Counted from the first letter of the stretch, positions 47,044 through 58,108 are shown. The stretch: 64,000 nucleotides of DNA from Pseudoalteromonas carrageenovora IAM 12662 (GCF_900239935.1 NZ_LT965928.1:866197-930196), one strand, 5' to 3'. Notes: a model not told the origin generated them from the sequence alone. A program made the numbers and translations.

Positions 47044-48019
47044 GCCAGTACTCCTGTAGATGACGTAGCTCGCTACCTTTAGGCTGCATAGGAAGCTCGT
47101 TTAGGTAGCGTTTACAGTCATCAAACTTGTTCATACAAAAAGCAACTTCGGCTTTATAAGGGAGAACATGACGCCTTGCCATGCCAGACTCAGTTGCTTT
47201 GAGTAAGTACTCATGGGCTATTTCGTATTTGTCTAAGGCTAAAGATATACGCCCTAAAAATATAAAAGTTGCAGGTGTTTTTACGTGCTCAACACTTTGC
47301 AATGCAAGTACTTCGGCTTTTTCTAAAACGTATTTTCGAAGAGCACCTTGGGCTAAGCCTAAATAGCTAAGTTCCCAATAAAGTTCGGCTAGTTGTTTTT
47401 GTAAATTACTTAACTTTGGCTGCTTAGTAGTAATGGCTATTTCTTGCTGATACAAACTGATTTTTTCGTTAAGTTTGGTTTCTTTACCATCAAGGGTTGA
47501 GTAGGCGAGTAGTCGAATATCATCTTCTAAATCTTTAAGTGCTAGCTTTAAAATAGGAATAGCTTGTGAGTCACTCATGTGGCGAGCGGCCATCACAGCG
47601 CTTAAGCGTTTATTAGGCTCACTGGCATGTTTTAAAATTGCTTTTAAGCCGCCAATTGAGTAGGTAGGTGTTGCAGCGATAGCTCTGGCTTCAAAGGGAA
47701 GCTCAGGTATTTTATGCTCTTGTATTTCTATATCGTCATTTTTAAGTGGTTTACAAAGGGCGTACGTAATCGCAAGTACTACACCAATAACTCCTAGTAC
47801 AGGTAATGTAAATAACAGTAAAAATAGTAATAAAAACGCGCTAAAAAGTGTGGTTTTATATTTTTTAGGTATAAAAATATAACTAACAATAGTAAACAAA
47901 GCGCTCGCCATAGCGTGAAGTGATATTGCCAGCAGCCAATTAGGTTCTTTTAGAACTTCCATTAGTGCAAAGTATTGGCAAATACACCCTAAAATAGCGG
48001 CCACTATAATTATAATCAT
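47033..48019 (-). CDS. pelE: Pel assembly protein PelE
   Basis: PelE is an inner-membrane scaffold of the Pel synthesis complex. The 328 residues (Pseudomonas PelE is 329) have two to three N-terminal helices (IIIIVAAILGCICQYFALM; SAFLLLFLLLFTLPVLGVIG, about 2-90). The rest is alpha-helical repeats (TPR/HEAT-like), for example LAEALRKYVLEKAEVL-type helices around residue 220-300. It overlaps pelD by four bases (ATGA) and pelF by 11. Confidence 0.92.
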   Translation of the reverse strand: MIIIIVAAILGCICQYFALMEVLKEPNWLLAISLHAMASALFTIVSYIFIPKKYKTTLFSAFLLLFLLLFTLPVLGVIGVVLAITYALCKPLKNDDIEIQEHKIPELPFEARAIAATPTYSIGGLKAILKHASEPNKRLSAVMAARHMSDSQAIPILKLALKDLEDDIRLLAYSTLDGKETKLNEKISLYQQEIAITTKQPKLSNLQKQLAELYWELSYLGLAQGALRKYVLEKAEVLALQSVEHVKTPATFIFLGRISLALDKYEIAHEYLLKATESGMARRHVLPYKAEVAFCMNKFDDCKRYLNELPMQPKGSELRHLQEYWHEQ

Positions 48020-49314
48020 GACAGTGAAACCATTCTCTTTATGTCATCAGGGCTTACAGGTAAAGAAACTTGTTGCTCAATAACAATATCAAGCTCAGCT
48101 AATGTATTACCCGTACGCTCTTTACACCAGGTGTTCATACGGGCAATAAAGCCAGCTTTTTCAAGCTCATCAGCAAGGGGCATTAATAGCAATAACACTT
48201 GGTTTTCATTGTCGTATAAGTAAATGTCTAAACCACGGCGAGCTTCATTTAAATACCCCATAAGTTGGGTCGATTTATCTGAAATACTCATGGCTTTTAT
48301 CTTGAGCAGCTGTGATGGAATGTTGTAGCGTTTGGCTTCTTTGTTTGCACGTTTAACTTGGCTAATAAAGTAAGGTGACTCTTCTTTATTCATAACTGGG
48401 TTTGTTATTTCATGGCGAAGTAGGTCGCCAATGTGCCCAGCCATTACGGCAAGAAGTGTAAGTGTAGTGTTTTTGAGCGCAAAAAATTGTATTTTTTCGA
48501 CCAATATAGCGCCATAAATAGTGTTGTTTACATCTATTAAAGGAATAGCAATATGATACTTGCTTAGGCCCGATGATGCTTTTTCATCTTTTACAGATAC
48601 AAGTTCTTTTTCTTCAAACATGGCAATTACAAGTGGATCATTCGCCTCTGGTGTCCCCATTTGGCCAATGCTTGCAAGGGAAGGCTCTAAAATAGTATCG
48701 TTTTCTACTTTGTATAAAGCCGCTTTTTCAAGCATGCCGTATTCTACAAACAAATCGATAATTTTTTGCGCAGCACTGTCCAATCGTCTTTCTTTTAAGT
48801 GGCCTATAGAGGTTCTTACTGCTTGCAAAGATTCGCGCAAGCTCAGAGTATGACCTGCTAACATTTGCTCTATTTTATCGTGCGATGAGCTAATTAAATG
48901 ATATTGGCGAGTAAAGGTTTCTAGTCTGTCAGTAACGTATTCAAGCTCAATACTTTGCTTTTGGTTAGTACGCTCCCATACATCTCTAAATTCGCCGGCA
49001 ATCATAATAACAATAATATAGCCAATCATAGCGTTAATATTAAACCCACTTTGGGTAGATAAAATAGTTACTTTTAGTAATAACAATTGCCCTATAAGCA
49101 AGCATAAAATGCTAATAAAACCTTTTGAAAAACCATAGCGCAAAGCAACTAATAATGGGCCAAGTACTGGCCACGAAAAGCCTCCCTCAGTCCAAAAAGG
49201 ATCTTCGGCGTTAAATAATATAGGCAGCCCTAAAGCAAGCGCGGTAAATATTATTACCTCAGCCCATATTTGTAGCTCAGGAACCTCTCTGGGTCTAAGG
49301 AAATGTGTTTTCAC
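48016..49314 (-). CDS. pelD: c-di-GMP receptor PelD
   Basis: PelD is an inner-membrane receptor: c-di-GMP binding to its degenerate GGDEF domain switches on Pel synthesis. The 432 residues (Pseudomonas about 455) show four N-terminal helices (about 15-105), a coiled coil (about 115-160), a GAF domain (about 165-310) and a C-terminal degenerate GGDEF domain. The binding motif RxxD is RGLD at 360-363, and the further arginine of the site is in GFIARM near 392. The ATG overlaps pelC by four bases. Confidence 0.96.
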   Translation of the reverse strand: MKTHFLRPREVPELQIWAEVIIFTALALGLPILFNAEDPFWTEGGFSWPVLGPLLVALRYGFSKGFISILCLLIGQLLLLKVTILSTQSGFNINAMIGYIIVIMIAGEFRDVWERTNQKQSIELEYVTDRLETFTRQYHLISSSHDKIEQMLAGHTLSLRESLQAVRTSIGHLKERRLDSAAQKIIDLFVEYGMLEKAALYKVENDTILEPSLASIGQMGTPEANDPLVIAMFEEKELVSVKDEKASSGLSKYHIAIPLIDVNNTIYGAILVEKIQFFALKNTTLTLLAVMAGHIGDLLRHEITNPVMNKEESPYFISQVKRANKEAKRYNIPSQLLKIKAMSISDKSTQLMGYLNEARRGLDIYLYDNENQVLLLLMPLADELEKAGFIARMNTWCKERTGNTLAELDIVIEQQVSLPVSPDDIKRMVSLS

Positions 49315-49826
49315 TCACTAACCTCTATGTACGAAATTAAATCGGCAATCACATCTTGTGCTGTTGCGGCAATACTATCTCGACCCCAGCCACTTTTAGC
49401 TATAGTGCCAGTCCATACAGGGGTGGTTTGTCCATTAACGCTAAGCGATAGAGTGAGTGCTACAACCGGTTCGCCATCAAGGCCTGCTTTATAACGCCAC
49501 TCTTCAATACTGCCAGATAAAACATAATCGGCTTGTTGAGTGCTTAACCATTGCATTGCATTATCTAAACGGTATTGATCATCAAGAGGTGGGAGTTCTT
49601 TGGTATTAACGCGCGGGGCGCGAATTAATGCCGGTAATTTATTTTGTTGCCAAATGCTTGCTAAGATATCTTCAGCACGCTCACCAGCCAGTGGGGTTTG
49701 TGCATGATTTACAAGCGGTAATAAAGCCACAGTAGCACTTGGATTTAGCTCTACATCATCAGCCACTCTGCTGGTGGTACATGCTGATAATAGTAATACC
49801 AAACACGGTATAATTAAACGAAACAT
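49311..49826 (-). CDS. pelC: Outer-membrane lipoprotein PelC
   Basis: PelC forms a periplasmic ring on the outer membrane that funnels Pel toward PelB. The 171 residues (Pseudomonas 172) begin with a lipoprotein signal, lipobox LLLSACTTS with the modified Cys about residue 16. The remainder is an alpha/beta domain with the NQLPALIRAPRVN segment. ATG 49826 is chosen with AGGAGAGT before it; ATG 49841 is in frame five codons earlier. It overlaps pelD by four bases. Confidence 0.93.
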   Translation of the reverse strand: MFRLIIPCLVLLLSACTTSRVADDVELNPSATVALLPLVNHAQTPLAGERAEDILASIWQQNKLPALIRAPRVNTKELPPLDDQYRLDNAMQWLSTQQADYVLSGSIEEWRYKAGLDGEPVVALTLSLSVNGQTTPVWTGTIAKSGWGRDSIAATAQDVIADLISYIEVSE

Positions 49827-49841
49827 ACTCTCTCCTAACAT

Positions 49842-52800
49842 TTAAAAATGTACGTAATAACCTAATTGTAATTGTGTATCTGAGTTACCCACTTTATTAC
49901 TACTTTGATAACCCAGCTGTAATTTAAATAAATCGTCGCCCAGTACAGACCAACCTGCGCCACTTGAAACTGATACATCAACCGTATCGTTAAGTGTTTG
50001 ATAACCCGTACTTATATCGAATAACCATGATGGGCTTGCACCTAAATAAGGTGGTTCTAATGAGCCCGTTGATGCAAATGAAGTACCTAGCGCAAAGCGT
50101 CTAAAGGGTTGCAGATCAATTCTAAGTGGTCTTTGTTCTGTATTTATTAATGCGTTAACGCGTTCAAAGTCTTGCCATTGGGCGCTAAAATACGCATTCC
50201 AAATTGGACGATCTTTTAAAATACTGTACTGGTAACGAGCGTTATACTCTTGGCCGTTAATTAATGAATTGCCATTATCTCTTTGAGAAAATGACATAGC
50301 TGCTGCAGACAACTGCACGTTTTGTCTATTATCAATATTGTAGTTAACGTAGGCCGTTGCTTTATCTAATTGGGCATAGCTAAGTAGCGCTTCGGACTGG
50401 CGATTCTCTGCGTTATATTCAAGCTTTAAACCGACTTGTGTACGCGCATTCCACTGATAACGTGAATCTAAACTTAGGCCTTGGCGGCTTGCAAAACTTC
50501 CCTGGTGGGAGTCAATTTTGGCATCAAAGTACCAACGGCCTCGCGTTATTTTGTCTTCAATAGCAAACAGCAATCCGTTGTTATTTAAGTTTTGCTGATC
50601 GCTAATACTAAGCTTCCATTGACCGTTAGCGTACGGAAAGTAAACATTTACATCGTATTGGCTGCTATTTAATCCGGCTTCTGGGGAGAGGTTAACTTCA
50701 AGCGCTCTAAAGTACGATGTACGAGCATTTCTAAGTAAGCTTAATTGTGATTCGTTAGGCTCATCGGTTAGCTCTTCGTACCATCGCTGCATAGTGGCAT
50801 AAGGCTGTTTTAAATAAAGCAGTGCATTAAGTTCATCAAGTTTACTTAGTGAGCCTTCAGCCATAAGCTGTTTAACTTTATTAAATTCACCATTGGTCAT
50901 ATAAAGTTGAAGCTTTTGCCAAGGCTCTAATTTTGTTGCGGCGCGCCTTGCAAGCCACCAATTTGTTTGCGGCTCGCCTATGGTGTCTGGGGCTAATTCA
51001 TCCATTGTATTGAGCTGCATTAAATGAGGCATCGCCATAGCGCCTGCCCAGCGAAACATTAAGCCTCTGTACGCGTATTTATCTTTTGGTAAATGCTGCA
51101 ATAAATAATGATTTAACTCAGCTGCGTTTGCGTAATAGCCCAATTGCCTCATTACGTCAGCTAAGTTAACTAAGGTTGTTAAGTCGCTAGGGTCGCTTAT
51201 GGCTAATTTACGTAGGTAAAAATACGCGCTGTTATATGATTTTTGATGTATTGATAAGCTAGCTAAAAGCTGTGTCCATTCGTAACTCGGATCATTTTGA
51301 GAATAGTTAGCTAAAATACGCTCTATCATCACGGTATCGTGCATTTGTAGTGCGAGCCAACCTTGCGCTAACACAACATCTGGATTGTATTCACTCAATT
51401 TAGCCGCACGATTTAATGTAGTGTACGCATAATTTAAGTCACTTTGATTTTGATACCAATTAGAAAGCAGCAACCATGCAGGGTAGAGCGCTTTGTTATA
51501 GCGCTGTTTATCAAGTTCTGCATGAATACGCGCAATCGCTTTTGCATCGTTAACTTGCGTACTAAGCAGTGCTATTTGGATGAGTTGTCGGTCTGTTTTA
51601 CTTTCGTTGCTCCATAAATATTCAAGTAGTTCTTGTGGTTTACCTGCAAAGCGTAATTGTTGGTAATGAAGCATATCACCGACACTTAAAGGGCTAATCT
51701 TTTTCAGTTGCTCAAGCGCATATAATTCCTGGGCTTTATCTTGTACTCGCATAGCCATGTCTACTTGGGCACTCCAAAATTCATCATCTGAACTTTGTTG
51801 CTTGTTTTTGAGCACTTGCAATGCAGTGTTAAAGTCGTCTTCTAGCCAAAATGCACGGGCAATCCACAGTAAATCTTCCTCATTTTTAGGGCCCGTATAC
51901 GTTGGCCATAAAGATCTTAAACCTTTTAAGTTTCCTGTATCGTGCAGTACTTTTGCTTTCCAGTACTGAGAAAGTGCACTTTTGCCATTTATTTGCTCAA
52001 ACCGCTCTATATGGTTTAGTTCTTGTTTTGGATTACCAATATACTCATTGGTTTGCATCCACTTTGCAAAACCATTGCCTCTAAGCTTTCTATTTTGTGC
52101 TTTATATTCGTAAATTTCGTTCGCATCTTGATACAAGTACAGCGCGTTAGCATCGTTAATACTATCGGTGAGCATAGCTGCAGTTACAGCTCGGTTAGCC
52201 ATTAACCATTTAAATTCTTTTAGCGCTTCTTTTGGCTTATTTTGCCAGCGCTTAATTTTCCAATTAAGCAAATGAAGCTCTTTATCATTTGGGTTTTTTA
52301 ATAATAGCTTTGCTAATAACTGCTCTGCACCTTTTGCATCACCACTTGCTAAACGCAGTTGCATAGCTTGTGTTAAATACTGTGTGTTATTAGGTTGTGC
52401 TTTAAGTAATACTTCAATAGCTTTAGCGGCATCTTCAGTGTTACCAGCTAAGTTAGCTAAATAAAGAGTGCGTTTAATGTTGTTTGCATCGCCATAGGTT
52501 TTCCACCAGGTGTAAGCTAGTTCTGGGCTATCTGCTCCTAAGGCGGTTTCAATAGCTTTTGTGGCTATATCAGAATTTATATAGTGTTTATAAATGGCCA
52601 ACGCCTTTATTGGCATGCCAGCACTTAGCCAATAATCGGCTGCAATAAGAGGCTGGTTGTTTTGCGCGTAGTATTTTGCCACTTTTTCGTTTAAGCCAAT
52701 TGCTTTAGCTATTTTGAGTACTTTTTCATTCCAGTTATTAAACGCAGTAATTTTAAGCGAAAGCTCTTCTAACCTGTCATCTTCTTTAGCGCCGCTATCT

Positions 52801-53123
52801 ACCCACAATGCATAAAGGAGTCTTATTTCAAGCTCTGTTTTTCTTCCACTTTTAGGAAGTTTATCTAGCTCGTTAGTTGCCTGTGAATATTCACTTAGCC
52901 CAATATGTAGCTCTATTTTTTTTGCACGCAGCTTTTCGTTATTTGGGTCGGTATTAAGTGCCGCATTTAAGTATGACTTCTCAAAGGTGTAATCTTGCGA
53001 AAGTGCATCATCTTCAAAAAATAAAGTGTGCGGAAACAAAGCATAAAGTGCAAAACAACTAACGGCTAAAATAGCTAAAATTGTTTTAACAGAAACTAAA
53101 TGAGGGCGTTTTTTATTATTCAT
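49842..53123 (-). CDS. pelB: Pel export porin PelB
   Basis: PelB is the long periplasmic TPR scaffold that ends in an outer-membrane barrel for polysaccharide export. The 1093 residues (Pseudomonas 1193) begin with an N-terminal helix (LVSVKTILAILAVSCFALYA, about 10-29). About twenty TPR-like helix pairs occupy residues 40-770, for example LTQAMQLRLASGDAKGAEQL. The C-terminal 300 residues are beta-rich, ending LQLGYYVHF, a typical outer-membrane final strand. Its ATG overlaps the pelA stop (TAATG). Confidence 0.94.
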   Translation of the reverse strand: MNNKKRPHLVSVKTILAILAVSCFALYALFPHTLFFEDDALSQDYTFEKSYLNAALNTDPNNEKLRAKKIELHIGLSEYSQATNELDKLPKSGRKTELEIRLLYALWVDSGAKEDDRLEELSLKITAFNNWNEKVLKIAKAIGLNEKVAKYYAQNNQPLIAADYWLSAGMPIKALAIYKHYINSDIATKAIETALGADSPELAYTWWKTYGDANNIKRTLYLANLAGNTEDAAKAIEVLLKAQPNNTQYLTQAMQLRLASGDAKGAEQLLAKLLLKNPNDKELHLLNWKIKRWQNKPKEALKEFKWLMANRAVTAAMLTDSINDANALYLYQDANEIYEYKAQNRKLRGNGFAKWMQTNEYIGNPKQELNHIERFEQINGKSALSQYWKAKVLHDTGNLKGLRSLWPTYTGPKNEEDLLWIARAFWLEDDFNTALQVLKNKQQSSDDEFWSAQVDMAMRVQDKAQELYALEQLKKISPLSVGDMLHYQQLRFAGKPQELLEYLWSNESKTDRQLIQIALLSTQVNDAKAIARIHAELDKQRYNKALYPAWLLLSNWYQNQSDLNYAYTTLNRAAKLSEYNPDVVLAQGWLALQMHDTVMIERILANYSQNDPSYEWTQLLASLSIHQKSYNSAYFYLRKLAISDPSDLTTLVNLADVMRQLGYYANAAELNHYLLQHLPKDKYAYRGLMFRWAGAMAMPHLMQLNTMDELAPDTIGEPQTNWWLARRAATKLEPWQKLQLYMTNGEFNKVKQLMAEGSLSKLDELNALLYLKQPYATMQRWYEELTDEPNESQLSLLRNARTSYFRALEVNLSPEAGLNSSQYDVNVYFPYANGQWKLSISDQQNLNNNGLLFAIEDKITRGRWYFDAKIDSHQGSFASRQGLSLDSRYQWNARTQVGLKLEYNAENRQSEALLSYAQLDKATAYVNYNIDNRQNVQLSAAAMSFSQRDNGNSLINGQEYNARYQYSILKDRPIWNAYFSAQWQDFERVNALINTEQRPLRIDLQPFRRFALGTSFASTGSLEPPYLGASPSWLFDISTGYQTLNDTVDVSVSSGAGWSVLGDDLFKLQLGYQSSNKVGNSDTQLQLGYYVHF

Positions 53124-55831
53124 TAAAAGGCACCTCTTTTGCAGTTTAAGTAACCGTAAAATTGACCTTCTGGCAGCTTAAACTGTGTTATTTTACCGCG
53201 TGAAGTCCCTTTAAAGCGTTTACCCATATGGGAGATAAATTCACAAGAACGTGCATTAATTAGATCTAACGTAGCGGGTACCCATGCCTTAAATTTTACA
53301 GGCCCATTAACTTGCCATGTATCAATAGCAACGTTTGCCGATGCTAAATACGGACTGTTATTGGTTTGTGTATGGTCAAAGCTTAACTGTGCTATATCGT
53401 CAGTTATGTGGATGTAATCGCCTTTTTGTGTAACACCTGAAATCCCCGTACTTTGGGTAACATTAGGCACATCAAAGTCACTTGGAATACGTAAAGTACG
53501 AATGCTTTTTGAGCTAAATAGCCACTCGTCATCACTGTTTTTTGCAAGTGCTGAAAAATAAAAGTCTTTTGCTATTTTTGCATAATCACTTAAATGCACG
53601 GGTGTATTTGGCCTCGCTAATACGTAGTCTATGTTGTGCTTTAGTGCTTCAAGCCCAGCAGGCACTTCTGCAGAATAAAAGTGAAAATAGATAGTGTATG
53701 GCTTTAATCTGTATGGTTTTTCTGTAATTTCGAATGTTTCTGTTAGGCGCCTAAATCCATAATAAGGGCCGTGCCATAAGTTGGTGTAAACGTTTTCGTT
53801 AAGGATTGGCGCGTAAATTTGATAAAGTAAATCACGCTCAGGCCTGCCAATTGGCGATACGTGTGTAAGGCTAGGATTATCTGCATTTACATCGGTATTA
53901 CCGCCATTAACATTGAGTACGCCAGCATCGCGAGCAAGTTCGAGTGCTTTAGGGCCTGGCGTTGCATCTCCTGACCAAAGCATCATGACTGTTTTTTTGT
54001 TTTTAGGTGATAGCTTCTCATTAATATATTTTATTGAATCAGTAATTTCTTTTTTAAGGCTAATGCTATTGTAACCTGGTACATCTAAGTGAAAACCATA
54101 ATCGGTATCATCTACATCTATTTTTTTACGCCCAGAAAGAGCGGTCCAAAAATACGGATGGCTATAAGTATGTGAAGCGATCTCTACGTAGGGCAGGGCA
54201 AAAATATCACGCGCTATGGCTTCAAGTTTAGGGCTCATTTTTGAGTGCAAACCGCCTTGTTCAATATCAGCTTGTATTACAGATGAAGTAAGTGGCAGTT
54301 TGTAGTGTTCAATTATTTCATCACGAATCACTTCTGCTGAATAAGGTTTACCTGCAAAGTGCGCAACACTTGTAAAACCATCACCATCTATATGAATAGT
54401 TAGCATACGTCGGCCGCTAAGGGTCGTGGTATCAGGAACTAAAATAGGCGGTAGCCCCATGGCTTTTGTAAGTAACGTTCGAGGGTCAATAACCCATTTA
54501 CTGCCTTCCATTGGGAGTGCGTCTATTAACCACGGCGCGACAACTACAGCGCCATATTTTGTTTTTGCGGCTTGGACAACGGCTAAATTGTCTGCCGAAT
54601 TAATTGTGATTAATGGCGTTGCATTTTTTGAGAGCTTTAAAAAATAAGGTTTAGTAATCGCCGGAGCAGTTGTTGCTTCCCCTTTTAGCCAAGGTTCAAA
54701 GTGAGCTAACTCATAGGGCGCCTTTGGTGAGGTATTTAACGACTCTACACCTAATTTTAATAACAGCTTTGATGCATTAGGTAACTCGCCTAAAATAAGC
54801 TGTGGTACTACACCTAAATTAGATTCAAGCCAATTTGTAAGTGTTGGAGTATAAAAGGCATCGCTGACTGTCCACGAAATAATACCTGCATGTAGGCTTG
54901 GATCCACCAATGGCAGCGGGCGCTTTGCCATATCAACGTAATCAGGAATATAGCCTAAGTACTCAATCATGGTGGCTAGTTTTAAATGAACTAGTGTGTA
55001 TATAAGAGGTTTAACCTTACTGTTATAAGGAATTAAAATTCGCCTAGGTACCGGTTTTATGCTCGATGTGCCCCATGTTTGTAGGTGCCCATCGGTAACC
55101 CATGGAGTAAAACCTGCCTGTTTTATTTTAATTGCCATTGCAAGGCGGTTATTTGGCTTTGCATAATCGATAACTTGTACATTAAAACCTAAGGTTTGCG
55201 CTTTGTTAAGCTGTGCAATTAGCCATGTTTGATCATCCTTTGTGGTTAACTTATAGCTATTATCGCTTGGGTTATAATGGCTATATAGACCTTCAGCTAC
55301 TAAATCGCTGGCGAAGCCCGCCAATTTAGGCAATACCTCAAATCCGCGATTAAGAATAAGGTGTTTATTAAATGTATTCGATAAGTTTTTTATGATGTCT
55401 ACTAAGCCCGCTTGTTGCTCTGGCTTACTATGTTTAGCATCTAAAAGTTGGTAGCTATCTAAGGTGTCTAAAAACAAACCAGTAAAACCTCGGGCTTTTA
55501 ATAAAGCCGCGCTGTTTTGCATATGTTGTTGCCAATGCTCTGAGGTTAAATCAGCAATGTGGCTATTCCAGTTGGGGTTTAATGAGAGTGATGATTCACT
55601 TTTATTAAATGATTCACCCACACTTAAATAGGCATAAACAGCTATGTTACGTTTTTTAAACCATACAAGCTCATGCTCAGTTACTAACTCAGGTTGCACT
55701 ACAACTCTAGAGTAAAAAGTCATTTCGGCCAGTGGCATCGGGGATGAATAGTAAAATGCGATACTATTGTTTGCAGGTTTTGCAAATACATGGACTGATA
55801 CTAAAAGCACAAGATATAAAAAATACTTCAT
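53123..55831 (-). CDS. pelA: Pel modification enzyme PelA (hydrolase and deacetylase)
   Basis: PelA is a periplasmic enzyme that trims Pel by glycoside hydrolysis and deacetylates it so it becomes cationic. The 902 residues (Pseudomonas 948) have a signal peptide (about 1-18), an N-terminal GH-type hydrolase domain with GLFLDTLDSYQL near residue 128, a middle Rossmann-like region, a polysaccharide deacetylase domain (HIDGDGFTSVAHFAG near 477, and the HxxxH motif in SHTYSHPYFW near 554), and a C-terminal beta domain. It is the first gene of the operon; its ATG has no clear ribosome binding site. Confidence 0.94.
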   Translation of the reverse strand: MKYFLYLVLLVSVHVFAKPANNSIAFYYSSPMPLAEMTFYSRVVVQPELVTEHELVWFKKRNIAVYAYLSVGESFNKSESSLSLNPNWNSHIADLTSEHWQQHMQNSAALLKARGFTGLFLDTLDSYQLLDAKHSKPEQQAGLVDIIKNLSNTFNKHLILNRGFEVLPKLAGFASDLVAEGLYSHYNPSDNSYKLTTKDDQTWLIAQLNKAQTLGFNVQVIDYAKPNNRLAMAIKIKQAGFTPWVTDGHLQTWGTSSIKPVPRRILIPYNSKVKPLIYTLVHLKLATMIEYLGYIPDYVDMAKRPLPLVDPSLHAGIISWTVSDAFYTPTLTNWLESNLGVVPQLILGELPNASKLLLKLGVESLNTSPKAPYELAHFEPWLKGEATTAPAITKPYFLKLSKNATPLITINSADNLAVVQAAKTKYGAVVVAPWLIDALPMEGSKWVIDPRTLLTKAMGLPPILVPDTTTLSGRRMLTIHIDGDGFTSVAHFAGKPYSAEVIRDEIIEHYKLPLTSSVIQADIEQGGLHSKMSPKLEAIARDIFALPYVEIASHTYSHPYFWTALSGRKKIDVDDTDYGFHLDVPGYNSISLKKEITDSIKYINEKLSPKNKKTVMMLWSGDATPGPKALELARDAGVLNVNGGNTDVNADNPSLTHVSPIGRPERDLLYQIYAPILNENVYTNLWHGPYYGFRRLTETFEITEKPYRLKPYTIYFHFYSAEVPAGLEALKHNIDYVLARPNTPVHLSDYAKIAKDFYFSALAKNSDDEWLFSSKSIRTLRIPSDFDVPNVTQSTGISGVTQKGDYIHITDDIAQLSFDHTQTNNSPYLASANVAIDTWQVNGPVKFKAWVPATLDLINARSCEFISHMGKRFKGTSRGKITQFKLPEGQFYGYLNCKRGAF

Positions 55832-56398
55832 TAGTAATTCGTTTTTAATAAATTATAACTGTGACTCAAAGTAATGCGTTCCGTTTTAATGCTAGCTATT
55901 TGGTATTAGTAAGATAGGATTATTATATGTTAATAAATTATCAATATCTACTGGTGCGTTAACACTTGCACCTATTTCTTATACTAACATGCGCTCCAGA
56001 TTAACTCATCAAGATTAAAGGGAACTAAGAGGCTTTTATTTGGTGTAAATTAAATAGTTTCAACAAAAATTGCCTATAATTTAACACCTCTAAAAAAGTG
56101 ATTGTTTATTAAGCATAACATTTATTTTGGCTAGAGGTTTATTAGCTAAACCCCAAGCTGCTTTATTGAGACTAAGGTCTTAATTTTTTATATGTCATTA
56201 AGGCATTCTTACGGCTACAATATAAGCCAACAGATCGTGCTAAATGTATGTTCAATCCTATCTTGTTTGTTTTTATTAAGTTTACTCAAGCATTAATAAA
56301 ACAATGTAAACAATCGTAATTTAACTATTTGCAAATTAGCGTAACAGTAAAAATGTATTTTATTGTTTATGACTATTGTTGCTGCGTTCGGAGAAATA
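55832..56398. other. pelA / chemoreceptor divergent spacer
   Basis: About 567 bp, very AT-rich, which should hold the pel operon promoter on the minus strand. I looked for sigma-54, sigma-28 and FleQ-like sites and found no convincing match. A TTG-started extension of the chemoreceptor into this region is not used. Confidence 0.45.
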
Positions 56399-58066
56399 AT
56401 GAGTAATTTAAGCTTAAAAAACAAATTGTTGTTATTAGCTATTTTGCCACTAACACTACTTTTGATTAGTTTAATGCTGAGCTCTTATTATTTAGAGAAT
56501 AAAAATCAGCGACAAAATTTTGATGCATTTAAAACCAAGCTTATAAGCGATAAGCAAACTCTTTTACGCACTGAGATAGAAATTGCCAGTAAGGTTGTTC
56601 GTTATCAATTAGCGAATGGCTCACAAGAAGATGCAAAAAAAGCCCTAAGAGACTTAACCTTTGGGCAAGGTGGTTACTTTTTTATTTACGATACTAACGG
56701 TGTGAGCGTGTTCCATGCTTTGTTAGGTGATGCAATTGAAGGTCAAAACAAGATAGGCATGACCGACCCAAACGGTAAAAAAATTATTGTTGGGTTACTT
56801 GAGCAAGCGCGTAAAGGGGGCGGTGCATTTAACTATCATTTTCAAAAACCCGGTACGGCGGGGTTAATTGAAAAAATGGGCTATGCAGCCATGATCCCAG
56901 GAACAAACTGGATGATTGGTACAGGCGAGTACATGGATGACATTGATGCTGAGCTAGCTAAATATCGTAATACCATGACACAGCACATGAATGATAAAGT
57001 GACGACGCTATTACTAATTGCGCTATTTTGGCTAGTGTTAACAATTGCATGTGCATTAATCGCTGCAAATACCATGGTTAAACCTATACAGCGTATGGTG
57101 CAAAGCCTTGATGATATTGCCAAAGGTGAGGGCGATTTAACCAAACGTTTAGACATTGATACTAATGATGAAATTGGTCAACTTGGCGAAGCATTTAATA
57201 TGTTTGTAAGTAAGCTTCACGGTATAATTGCTAATGTTGTTGATGTAACACATGATGTAAAAACCGCTTCTGGGGATATAAATACACAAACGCAACTAAT
57301 TGAAAGTAAGCTACTCAATCATAACCATGAGACGGATCTTGTTGCAACTGCTATAACCGAAATGTCAGCAACATCTCATGAAGTAGCACAAAATACGACA
57401 CAAGTAGCTGAGTCTACCCAAGCGGCAACTCAAGAAGTAGCTAAAGCGCAGGAGTGTGTTGATATTTCACTTAGTGAAGTAAGCCATTTAATGGGTGAGA
57501 TAAATGTAGCAGCCGAACAGGTTGACTCACTAAGCGATCAATCTAAAAAAATTAATAGTGTATTAAGCGTTATTGGCGGTATTGCAGAGCAAACAAACTT
57601 ACTTGCATTAAATGCCGCAATTGAAGCTGCACGTGCAGGTGAGCAAGGACGAGGTTTTGCGGTAGTTGCAGATGAGGTAAGAAGCCTTGCGAGTCGTACT
57701 CAAGTAAGCACCCTTGAAATTAGTGAAATGCTTAGCGAGCTGCACAACTTAGTATCGGCTGCAGTAGAGGCAATGCAAGCAAGTCAACAAAGCTGTAATC
57801 GCTCTGTAGAGTCATCTCGTGCTATTTCCGAAAGCTTAGGTGCGGTTACCAGCTCAGTAAGAAGCATAAACGATATGAGTACACAAATTGCCACCGCAGC
57901 AATGGAGCAAAGTAGTGTTACAGAGGAGATAAACCGTAACGTATTTGCTATTCAGGAAATAGTAAACGAGCTTACTATATCAAGTAAAACAACCTCATCA
58001 GTTGGGCTTCACTTAGCTGGACGGGGTGAAAATTTAGGCCAGTTGGTTGGTCAGTTTAAAATTTAA
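56399..58066 (+). CDS. Methyl-accepting chemotaxis protein
   Basis: A 555-residue chemoreceptor. Two membrane helices (about 10-30 and 200-222) flank a periplasmic Cache-type ligand-binding domain ([37 protein letters not shown]). A HAMP domain (about 224-275) and the cytoplasmic signalling coiled coil follow, with the conserved hairpin tip [19 protein letters not shown] near residue 400. ATG 56399 has GGAG five bases before. It ends at a terminator. Confidence 0.94.
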   Translation: MSNLSLKNKLLLLAILPLTLLLISLMLSSYYLENKNQRQNFDAFKTKLISDKQTLLRTEIEIASKVVRYQLANGSQEDAKKALRDLTFGQGGYFFIYDTNGVSVFHALLGDAIEGQNKIGMTDPNGKKIIVGLLEQARKGGGAFNYHFQKPGTAGLIEKMGYAAMIPGTNWMIGTGEYMDDIDAELAKYRNTMTQHMNDKVTTLLLIALFWLVLTIACALIAANTMVKPIQRMVQSLDDIAKGEGDLTKRLDIDTNDEIGQLGEAFNMFVSKLHGIIANVVDVTHDVKTASGDINTQTQLIESKLLNHNHETDLVATAITEMSATSHEVAQNTTQVAESTQAATQEVAKAQECVDISLSEVSHLMGEINVAAEQVDSLSDQSKKINSVLSVIGGIAEQTNLLALNAAIEAARAGEQGRGFAVVADEVRSLASRTQVSTLEISEMLSELHNLVSAAVEAMQASQQSCNRSVESSRAISESLGAVTSSVRSINDMSTQIATAAMEQSSVTEEINRNVFAIQEIVNELTISSKTTSSVGLHLAGRGENLGQLVGQFKI

Positions 58067-58085
58067 ATAATGTAAACGTTTTAGC

Positions 58086-58108
58086 TAAAGCCGCTTATTG
58101 CGGCTTTA
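58086..58108 (+). terminator. Chemoreceptor terminator
   Basis: TAAAGCCGC-TTATT-GCGGCTTTA followed by TTTTT. Confidence 0.88.

Noticed and set aside
55832..56398. Sigma-54 or sigma-28 promoter for pelA or the chemoreceptor
   Set aside because: The nearest sigma-54-like match had 13-base spacing, and no sigma-28 consensus was seen.
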